From Saprospiraceae bacterium UBA7328 (GTDB lineage Bacteria > Bacteroidota > Bacteroidia > Chitinophagales > Saprospiraceae), in contig DKPS01000067.1 in assembly GCA_002471345.1 (NCBI GenBank), forward strand, positions 1 through 21,851: a stretch of 21,851 nt of DNA, read 5' to 3'. Under the pieces are notes generated by a model. It worked only from the letters and a program-made list of their open reading frames with translations. It was not told the origin of the DNA and searched no databases. Positions within the stretch are counted from its first letter, which is position 1. The number at the start of each line of letters is the position of its first letter. A program made the position numbers and the translations under genes. Positions 15,503 through 21,851 of this stretch are shown here, piece after piece.

Positions 15503-16691
15503 AATTATTTTCTCTTTCTAACAAAAGCAAATACACACCCGAGATGAGATGATTGGAATTTATTCTAATAGTTGATTCATTGTTAGCATCTAGATGTCTG
15601 ATAACTCTCCCAGAGATGTCCATAACTTTCACTTCTATATTTAGTGATCTGAAATCTCGATCATGGACTATTAAGTAGTTGCCATCATGATATGAAATGA
15701 TTTCATTGATTCTTACATTACGATCAGAAGTTGGTATGCTTTGATTGACAAGTTCAGCTCTGCAGATATTAAGGGTATGATGTATGAGATCAACTTGGCC
15801 TTTAGTGAAAAACCTGAGGCATACATCATCATGAAAATCCATGAAATTATAGATTAGATCCAAAGATCCACATGACTCTTGTGGATATTCAGGGCAACCG
15901 AAATAAAAACTGTTATGAATAGGCGTGTCGTCTATTCCATCATTGTCTTCACACCTTTCATTCCCACCAAATGGATGCCTTAATCCCAAGTAATGTCCTA
16001 TTTCATGAACTAAAGTTTTACCAAGTCCAAATCTATTGTTGAATGGTTGAAAGCCAACAACACTATTTTTTATGACTACGCCATCTTCTGCGCTGTCTCC
16101 AGTTTTCGGGAATGAGGAATCTCCTAAAATGCCATCATTTCTTGGTGATATGTATATGTTTAGATATCTTTCTGTATCCCAAGGATCAGCTCCTCCTAAG
16201 ATTGCATTCATAACTTTGCGTGGTTCTTCTTGTTCAGGTACATTTCCAAGAGAAAGATCATTGGTACTATAATGGATCATACCTGTAGCAGGATCACCAT
16301 TAGGATCTTTGTTGGACAAATAAAAAGAAATATTTGGATTAGAGGCTAGAACGGAAGCTTCTGGATATAAAGCACTTGGTGCATTTACTTGGCTATAGTT
16401 TTCATTCAGAACATCTATCTGTTCATATATTGTCCTTTCAGATAATGGTTCTTCTCCGGTCAAAGTGAAGATGTGAAATATGATAGGAATCTCAAATTTT
16501 GAGGATCGACTACTTATTTCATTTTGAGGTTGGTAAGGTTCATAAGTATGATTGTTCCACTTTATATGGGTGCCACATCGATCCTGTGAGTAGGCTAATG
16601 ATGTGATTAAACAGAATACCGCGACTAGGAGTTCAGAATACATGAATTTGGCACTTACTGAATCTTCTATTTTAAAGTAGTATAATTTCAT
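15471..16691 (-). CDS. Secreted M43 (pappalysin/cytophagalysin-type) metalloprotease with T9SS sorting domain
   Basis: A secreted metzincin zinc protease. The 406-residue product has an N-terminal signal (hydrophobic segment residues 19-35 ending AYSQ). The catalytic domain carries the extended metzincin motif HEIGHYLGLRH (229-239: three His ligands and the catalytic Glu) and a Met-turn in YNFMDF (M284). Cysteines around C247, C266 and C274 probably form disulfides. The C-terminal 75 residues (VRINEIISYHDG, then VKVMDISGRVIRHL and SGVYLLLLERE) match a T9SS type A sorting domain, so it should cross the outer membrane by type IX secretion, with the tail removed. The start may instead be the Met at 16643 (residue 17), which gives a shorter signal peptide. 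The gene overlaps the exported YciI gene by 32 nt and diverges from thyA. Confidence 0.92.
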   Translation of the reverse strand: MKLYYFKIEDSVSAKFMYSELLVAVFCLITSLAYSQDRCGTHIKWNNHTYEPYQPQNEISSRSSKFEIPIIFHIFTLTGEEPLSERTIYEQIDVLNENYSQVNAPSALYPEASVLASNPNISFYLSNKDPNGDPATGMIHYSTNDLSLGNVPEQEEPRKVMNAILGGADPWDTERYLNIYISPRNDGILGDSSFPKTGDSAEDGVVIKNSVVGFQPFNNRFGLGKTLVHEIGHYLGLRHPFGGNERCEDNDGIDDTPIHNSFYFGCPEYPQESCGSLDLIYNFMDFHDDVCLRFFTKGQVDLIHHTLNICRAELVNQSIPTSDRNVRINEIISYHDGNYLIVHDRDFRSLNIEVKVMDISGRVIRHLDANNESTIRINSNHLISGVYLLLLERENNYETRKIFISN

Positions 16692-16747
16692 TCTGTTCTA
16701 AATCGAAAAATTACAAATATTGCAGATTTAATATTAAAGAAAAAAGA

Positions 16748-16755
16748 TATATTTG
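16748..16755 (+). promoter_or_regulatory. Bacteroidota-type -7 element of thyA
   Basis: TATATTTG followed by CCGC matches TAnnTTTG exactly and lies 22 nt before the thyA ATG. It closely resembles the elements before the ABC transporter and actA genes. A -33 partner at the ideal distance is not clear (a TTG at 16720-16722 is 25 nt away). Confidence 0.42.
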
Positions 16756-16777
16756 CCGCTTCATTGTTAAATAGCTG

Positions 16778-17572
16778 ATGAGGCAATATTTAGATCTTCT
16801 AAAGCATATACTAGATAACGGAGTAGATAAAGAAGATCGTACTGGTACAGGCACGTTGAGTTGCTTTGGTTATCAGATGCGATTTGATCTATCAAAAGGC
16901 TTTCCACTCCTTACTACTAAAAAACTCCATCTCCGATCTATAATTCATGAACTACTTTGGTTTTTAAAAGGTGATACAAATATTCAGTATCTCAAAGATA
17001 ATAAAGTCCGAATTTGGGACGAATGGGCTGATGAGAATGGAGATCTTGGACCTGTATATGGAAAGCAGTGGAGGAGATGGGAAAGTGAAGGTGGAAAAGT
17101 TATCGATCAGATTGATGGATTAATACAACAGATTAAGAATAGTCCTGATTCTAGACGATTGATAGTTTCAGCCTGGAATGTAGGAGAACTTGAAGAAATG
17201 GCACTTATGCCTTGTCATTGTTTGTTTCAATTCTATGTGGCCGAGGGGAAACTGAGCTGCCAATTGTATCAGAGATCAGCTGACACGTTTTTGGGTGTGC
17301 CATTCAATATAGCCTCTTATGCTATTCTTACCATGATGGTAGCACAGGTATGTGATTTAGAATATGGAGATTTCATTATTTCATTTGGTGATGTACATCT
17401 TTATAAGAATCATCTGGAGCAAGCCTCACTTCAATTGACTAGGGCACCCAAAGGACTGCCTACTTTAAAAATAAACCCAATGATTAAAGACATTAATAAC
17501 TTTACATATAAAGACTTCTCGTTATTAAATTATAATCCTGATCCTCACATTAGAGCGGAGGTTTCGGTGTAA
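16778..17572 (+). CDS. thyA: Thymidylate synthase ThyA
   Basis: ThyA methylates dUMP to dTMP using 5,10-methylene-tetrahydrofolate, which becomes dihydrofolate, so the cell needs a dihydrofolate reductase; none is in the window. The 264-residue product has the same length and numbering as the E. coli enzyme: R21 in DRTGTGT (phosphate binding), the catalytic Cys C146 in [11 protein letters not shown], the [13 protein letters not shown] segment (126-138), [16 protein letters not shown] (162-177) with the dUMP-binding Asn N177, and DVHLYKNH near 205-212. The C-terminal AEVSV matches the usual closing tail. The start at 16778 aligns with the family. It is divergent from the M43 protease gene (86 nt between) and is followed after 127 nt by the act operon, which has its own promoter. 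Confidence 0.98.
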   Translation: MRQYLDLLKHILDNGVDKEDRTGTGTLSCFGYQMRFDLSKGFPLLTTKKLHLRSIIHELLWFLKGDTNIQYLKDNKVRIWDEWADENGDLGPVYGKQWRRWESEGGKVIDQIDGLIQQIKNSPDSRRLIVSAWNVGELEEMALMPCHCLFQFYVAEGKLSCQLYQRSADTFLGVPFNIASYAILTMMVAQVCDLEYGDFIISFGDVHLYKNHLEQASLQLTRAPKGLPTLKINPMIKDINNFTYKDFSLLNYNPDPHIRAEVSV

Positions 17573-17616
17573 CTTGTTTAGAAGCAATCTATATAAAAAA
17601 CTGTAAACTATTAATA

Positions 17617-17647
17617 TTGGTTAGTAAGTGGTCTAAATCTATTTTTG
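17617..17647 (+). promoter_or_regulatory. Promoter of the act (alternative complex III) operon
   Basis: TTG at 17617-17619 is followed by 20 nt and then TATTTTTG at 17640-17647, a full match to TAnnTTTG at the normal spacing. Transcription would begin about 7 nt later, giving a leader near 45 nt before the actA ATG at 17700. Of the promoter candidates in the window this has the best combined match. Confidence 0.55.
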
Positions 17648-17699
17648 CGGCATTTTAGAGAAGGCTTTAAAAAGATAAGCGGCTAGAAACGAAAGTAAC

Positions 17700-19091
17700 A
17701 TGATTCAAAAAATATCAAGTGCGTTCATATTAGGAGTGATTCTCCTTTTTACTTCATCTCTGTCTGCACAGCCTACAGTTGAATCGGGCAAAACACTTTT
17801 CAGAAATTACTGTGCCACATGCCATGACAAGACCATGGTCAAAGATGCTACAGGTCCTGCTTTAGCAGGAGCGGAAGAAAGATGGGCAGAATATCCTAGA
17901 GAAGATTTGTACGGTTGGATTAGAAATTCTCAAGCAATGATTGCCGCTGGACATCCTAGGGCAAAGGAATTATGGGATGAGTGGAATTCTGTGATGACTG
18001 CCTGGCCTAATCTTACTGATGAGGATGTAGAGTCAATACTTCTTTACATAACAGATGCATCGCAACCTAAGGCTGCACTAGGACCATCAGCTGGAGTTGG
18101 TGGTGAAGTTGAAAAAGCAGATAACTCTTTTTTATACTTAGGATTATTTGCGCTTTTAGCCATTTTGGCATTTATCCTTTCCAGATTCATTGGCAGTCTT
18201 AATGAAATCGCAGCAGCTCAGGACGGTGCAGATTTTGAAAGAAAAACACTATTACAACAGTTGACTAGCAAAAAGGTGGTCAGCTTTTTAATCTTCTTGT
18301 TTGTTGTGATTGGAGGATACACTACGGTAACAAGGGCAATTAACTTAGGAAGACAACAGAATTATGCACCTGAGCAACCTATCAAATTTTCTCACGCAAC
18401 TCATGCTGGATTAAACAAAATAGATTGTCAGTACTGTCATGATGGGGCTCGAAGGTCTAAACATTCTATAATTCCAGCAACTAATACTTGTATGAATTGT
18501 CACAAGGCCATTACTGTTGGCTCTCAATATGGGACACAAGAAATAAGTAAAATATATGCGTCGATAGGTTTTGATCCTAATACCAATGCCTATATAGAAA
18601 ATTATGATGAGATGTCCGAAGATGACATCAAGACGATTTTCAAAAAATGGTTTGCAACCAATTATATAGCTGATAAAGGCCAAGACGAGTTCATCAAAAG
18701 AGGAGAAGAAGTTATAACCGAACAATGGGATAACATGGTATCTTCCCTTACAAATGAACAGAAGAAATCTGTAAGAGGCCCAATAGAGTGGGAGCGTATA
18801 CATAATCTGCCAGATCATGTATATTTTAATCATGCTCAACATGTAACGGTAGGAGAATTAGAATGTCAGACGTGTCATGGCAAAGTAGAAAATATGGAAG
18901 TTGTCCATCAATTTTCGCCATTATCAATGGGTTGGTGTATCAACTGTCATAGAGAGACAGAAGTACAGTTTTCTGATAATGAGTACTATGCTAGCTATGC
19001 TAAATATCATGAAGAATTGGCTAATGGGGACAGAGATAAAGTTACAGTAGAAGATATAGGTGGGTTGGAGTGTCAGAAATGCCATTATTAA
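17700..19091 (+). CDS. actA: ActA, multiheme cytochrome c subunit of alternative complex III (hexaheme form)
   Basis: Alternative complex III oxidises menaquinol and passes electrons through hemes to an oxidase or cytochrome c. The 463-residue product has a signal peptide (1-23), then a class I cytochrome c domain with CATCH (38-42) and a likely Met ligand (M99 in VMTAWPNL). A membrane segment at about 143-164 is followed by a cytosolic loop, a second span at about 192-213, and a periplasmic pentaheme domain with CQYCH (243-247), CMNCH (264-268), CQTCH (389-393), CINCH (413-417) and CQKCH (458-462). That makes six CXXCH motifs in one chain; the last ends one residue before the stop. Isolated His residues such as those in FSHATHAG and FNHAQHV are candidate distal ligands. 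actB begins 25 nt downstream in the same operon. Confidence 0.93.
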   Translation: MIQKISSAFILGVILLFTSSLSAQPTVESGKTLFRNYCATCHDKTMVKDATGPALAGAEERWAEYPREDLYGWIRNSQAMIAAGHPRAKELWDEWNSVMTAWPNLTDEDVESILLYITDASQPKAALGPSAGVGGEVEKADNSFLYLGLFALLAILAFILSRFIGSLNEIAAAQDGADFERKTLLQQLTSKKVVSFLIFLFVVIGGYTTVTRAINLGRQQNYAPEQPIKFSHATHAGLNKIDCQYCHDGARRSKHSIIPATNTCMNCHKAITVGSQYGTQEISKIYASIGFDPNTNAYIENYDEMSEDDIKTIFKKWFATNYIADKGQDEFIKRGEEVITEQWDNMVSSLTNEQKKSVRGPIEWERIHNLPDHVYFNHAQHVTVGELECQTCHGKVENMEVVHQFSPLSMGWCINCHRETEVQFSDNEYYASYAKYHEELANGDRDKVTVEDIGGLECQKCHY

Positions 19092-19116
19092 TAAGAAAAG
19101 AGAAATACCGATATAA

Positions 19117-21851
19117 ATGAAGAACGGTCAACAGGGTATTTGGATAGGAGCTAAGGATTTGAATAAAGATGAGGCTTTCATTATGGAAGCTCAAGATGAA
19201 ATTCAAAATCCATCTCTTGTCGAGCAACTTGGAAATAAGGAAGTTACCGAAAGCTTAGAAAGCAATAGGAGAGATTTCTTGAAATTTCTAGGTTTTGGTG
19301 TGGGAGCAGCTACCATGGCAGGATGTGACATTCCTGTAAAGCGTGCTATTCCATATGTGATCAAACCAGATGAAATTGTGCCAGGTGTAGCTACATACTA
19401 TGCTTCTACATTTGTAAATGGAGGTGATTACTGCCCTATTTTGGTGAAAACTAGAGAAGGGAGGCCAATCAAAATAGAAGGTAATGCTTTGTCTTCAATG
19501 ACTAATGGCGGTACTTCTGCAAGAGCTCAGGCTAATGTACTTTCACTTTATGATTCCAACAGATATAAATCTCCACAAATTGTGAGTGGTGATGAAACTA
19601 AATCTGTCACATGGTTGGATTTTGATTCTGAAGTAAAGTCAGCTTTGAAAAGTGCATTAGCCACTAGGGTTGTGACAAATACTATAATGAGCCCTACAGC
19701 TAAAAAGGCGTTAACAGAATTTACAACTGCATTTCCAAATGCTAATGTGGTTACATATGATCCTATTTCATCAGCAGCAATATTAGATGCAAATGCTGAA
19801 TCTTTCGGAGACAGAACTATCCCTGAATACCGTTTTGACAGAGCCGAGACTATTGTAAGCTTTAATGCAGATTTTTTAGGAACTTGGATTTCGCCTATTG
19901 AATATGCTAATCAGTATGCTTCAAATAGGAAAATAAAAGATGTGAAGAATGCCAAAATGTCTAGGCACATTCAGGTAGAATCTCACATGTCAATGACAGG
20001 ATCTAATGCAGACAATAGGATTTTAGTAAAGCCTTCTGAACAAGGTGTAGCTATAGCATATCTGTATGAACAAATCACTGGTAACTCAGTAAGTGCTGCG
20101 TCTAGACTTAATGCAAAGGCAAAAGCAGCATTGGTTAAAGTTGCAGATCAATTGAAAGAAACAGCTGGTAATTCACTGGTTGTAAGTGCAAGTAATAATG
20201 TCAGTGAGCAGATCCTGATTAATGCAATTAACTCGTCTCTTGGCAATTACGGTAACACACTTTCTTTCTCTCATGCCTCTAATCAGAGACAAGGAAGTGA
20301 AAAGGCAATGTCCTCATTGCTTGCTGATCTTAAAGGAGGTAAAGTGGATACCTTAATTTTCATGGATTGTAATCCTCTTTACAATTCTTCTATTGCAAGT
20401 GAACTAACTGCTGCTGTAGAAAAAGTGAAAAATAGAATTGGACTTAGTTATTCTAAAGATGAAACCTCGTCTATATGTAATTATATAGCACCACTTCATC
20501 ATGGACTAGAAAGTTGGGGAGATGTTGAAGCAAAAAGAGGCTTGTACAGTTTGATTCAACCTACTATTTCTCCTTTATTTGATACTAGACAAGGCGAAGA
20601 GTCATTGTTGACTTGGGCAGGTGTAAGTGTAAATGAAGGTGATATAGAGCAACCATACATGACTTATTTGAAGTCAAATTGGGAAGAATCATATTTTTCC
20701 ACTCAAGATAAATATTTAGGCTTTCAATCTTTTTGGGATAGTGTCCTTCATGATGGTGTTTACAACACTGATGGATATAGCACAGCCTCAGACTTTAATG
20801 CAGATTTAGAATCTGCAGCGCAAGGAATTTCTTCCCCTTCTTCTTCAGAACTAGAGGTTCAGTTTTATGAGCCACTTGCTATTGGAAATGGTCAATATGG
20901 AGATAATCCATGGCTACAGGAAATGCCAGACCCAGTCTCTCGATACACTTGGGGTAATTTTGTCGCCGTTCCCGTTTCCTTTGATGGAGAAAAAGCTTTT
21001 GAAGGCTTTAATGGATTGAAAGATGGTGATATAGTAGATGTGACCATAGGGGATCAGACCTATAGATTACCTGCTATTCAGCAGTTTGGAATTATGCCGG
21101 GTACGGTTGCAATAGCTTTGGGATATGGAAGATCAAATGGAGGATTTGCATCAAATGGCATAGGAACCAATGTAAATAGTAGCCTAGGAAATTCTAATGG
21201 GTTGACTCAATATTTTAATGTTTCGGCGTCAGTTTCAAATGGTAAAGGAAAGGAAGAAGAGTATTCTTCAGTTCAATACCATCATACTATGGGAGTGACT
21301 GCAGAAGAAACTTCAACTGGAGAAACGATCAATGCTGATGAAGCGGCCTTAGCACCTGGATATGGTAATGTATTCCAAGGATTCCAAGGCTCACTGACCG
21401 AAAGATCAATAATCAGACATACAGATCTTGGGCATTTAGAAGAAGCAATAGACCATTTGCATCATGAAAGAGAGCATCATCAAGGATTAAATGAACATAC
21501 ACTTTATCCTTTTGATCAATATAGCGAAGAAAAATATAGCCAAGGCCATCATTGGGGAATGCATGTAGACTTGAATGCATGTATTGGATGTGGGGCATGT
21601 ACAGTAGCCTGTATGGCTGAAAATAATGTGCCTGTAGTAGGAAAGCAAAAGGTGTCAATTCATCAAGAAATGGCATGGCTAAGAATAGACAGATACTATT
21701 ATGGAGATGTAGAAAATCCAAATACGGTTTATCAACCTCTGATGTGTCAGCATTGTGATAACGCTCCATGTGAGAATGTATGCCCAGTAAATGCAACTAA
21801 TCACAGTAGTGAAGGCCTGAATCAAATGGCTTATAACAGATGTGTAGGTAC
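19117..21851 (+). CDS. actB: ActB, iron-sulfur / molybdopterin-oxidoreductase-like subunit of alternative complex III (3' end cut)
   Basis: The frame opens with ATG at 19117 and stays open to the window end (911 complete codons). ActB carries the iron-sulfur clusters that accept electrons from quinol and relay them to the ActA hemes. Near the N-terminus is a twin-arginine signal (R51-R52, NRRDFLKFLGFG) placed after about 50 residues, as in the TAT-variant family, followed by MAGC (C70), a possible lipid-attachment site. The large central region (about 85-780) is the molybdopterin-oxidoreductase-like domain; the Act form is known to lack the cofactor. A His-rich linker precedes the ferredoxin-like part with CIGCGACTVAC (822-832), CQHCDNAPCENVCP (877-890) and the first Cys of the next cluster (C909). 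Start is 25 nt after actA, with an A/G-rich leader. The remaining act genes must lie to the right. Confidence 0.94.
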   Translation, partial: MKNGQQGIWIGAKDLNKDEAFIMEAQDEIQNPSLVEQLGNKEVTESLESNRRDFLKFLGFGVGAATMAGCDIPVKRAIPYVIKPDEIVPGVATYYASTFVNGGDYCPILVKTREGRPIKIEGNALSSMTNGGTSARAQANVLSLYDSNRYKSPQIVSGDETKSVTWLDFDSEVKSALKSALATRVVTNTIMSPTAKKALTEFTTAFPNANVVTYDPISSAAILDANAESFGDRTIPEYRFDRAETIVSFNADFLGTWISPIEYANQYASNRKIKDVKNAKMSRHIQVESHMSMTGSNADNRILVKPSEQGVAIAYLYEQITGNSVSAASRLNAKAKAALVKVADQLKETAGNSLVVSASNNVSEQILINAINSSLGNYGNTLSFSHASNQRQGSEKAMSSLLADLKGGKVDTLIFMDCNPLYNSSIASELTAAVEKVKNRIGLSYSKDETSSICNYIAPLHHGLESWGDVEAKRGLYSLIQPTISPLFDTRQGEESLLTWAGVSVNEGDIEQPYMTYLKSNWEESYFSTQDKYLGFQSFWDSVLHDGVYNTDGYSTASDFNADLESAAQGISSPSSSELEVQFYEPLAIGNGQYGDNPWLQEMPDPVSRYTWGNFVAVPVSFDGEKAFEGFNGLKDGDIVDVTIGDQTYRLPAIQQFGIMPGTVAIALGYGRSNGGFASNGIGTNVNSSLGNSNGLTQYFNVSASVSNGKGKEEEYSSVQYHHTMGVTAEETSTGETINADEAALAPGYGNVFQGFQGSLTERSIIRHTDLGHLEEAIDHLHHEREHHQGLNEHTLYPFDQYSEEKYSQGHHWGMHVDLNACIGCGACTVACMAENNVPVVGKQKVSIHQEMAWLRIDRYYYGDVENPNTVYQPLMCQHCDNAPCENVCPVNATNHSSEGLNQMAYNRCVG

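Noticed and set aside
18411..18842. 143-residue minus-strand reading frame inside actA
   Set aside because: It is antisense to the conserved heme domain, with no family features and no plausible leader.
21413..21796. 127-residue minus-strand reading frame rich in His and Leu
   Set aside because: It lies fully antisense to the conserved ActB cluster region, and its composition mirrors the His codons of that strand.
1..21851. CRISPR array, tRNA or rRNA genes, transposase genes, phage integration sites
   Set aside because: No regularly spaced repeats, cloverleaf-like sequence, transposase motifs or long terminal repeats were seen on reading both strands; a tRNA/Rfam scan would be the decisive test.

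Overview
The window looks like a stretch of chromosome from an AT-rich, aerobic, free-living member of the Bacteroidota; a Saprospiria/Cytophagia-like or flavobacterial lineage is an inference. The evidence is a gene for an LptD of the Bacteroidota type, an MCE/MlaD protein ending in the motif typical of that phylum, a zinc protease with a C-terminal type IX secretion (T9SS) sorting domain, the start of an alternative complex III (act) operon with a TAT-variant ActB, a mevalonate-pathway HMG-CoA reductase, and promoter-like TAnnTTTG elements without strong Shine-Dalgarno sequences.

Layout, left to right. (1) 1-1361, minus strand: class I-like HMG-CoA reductase followed 3 nt later by a GNAT acetyltransferase that runs off the left edge. 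(2) 1658-5233, plus strand: an ABC exporter half-transporter, murB starting at GTG 11 nt downstream, and a periplasmic SIMPL-domain protein. (3) 5238-6302, minus strand: an MCE/MlaD lipid-transport protein, convergent with the SIMPL gene at only 4 nt. (4) 6659-8732, plus strand: a two-gene unit of a dipeptide-epimerase-type enolase-superfamily enzyme and a DUF1611 P-loop protein. This pair resembles the DgcA/DgcN pair of D-glutamate catabolism. (5) 8811-9971, minus strand: a cell-wall amidase with a SPOR-like tail, divergent from and slightly overlapping the long lptD reading frame (plus strand, to 12771). (6) 12876-14828, plus strand: a secreted thermolysin/fungalysin-like protease. (7) 15044-16691, minus strand: a secreted M43 protease whose 3' end overlaps a gene for an exported YciI-like protein. 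(8) 16778-17572: thymidylate synthase. (9) 17700-21851, plus strand: actA (hexaheme cytochrome) and actB (iron-sulfur subunit, cut by the window end).

Much of the window serves the cell envelope: peptidoglycan precursor synthesis (MurB), peptidoglycan cleavage (amidase), possible use of the released D-Glu or L-Ala-D/L-Glu (epimerase plus DUF1611), outer-membrane lipid and LPS transport (MlaD, LptD), and secreted proteases. The act genes belong to respiration: they oxidise menaquinol and pass electrons through hemes towards a terminal oxidase. I see no mobile element, CRISPR array, tRNA or rRNA. Most of the window is core metabolism. The least ordinary parts are the epimerase/DUF1611 unit, the exported YciI protein overlapping the M43 protease gene, the uncertain lptD start, and the hexaheme ActA.
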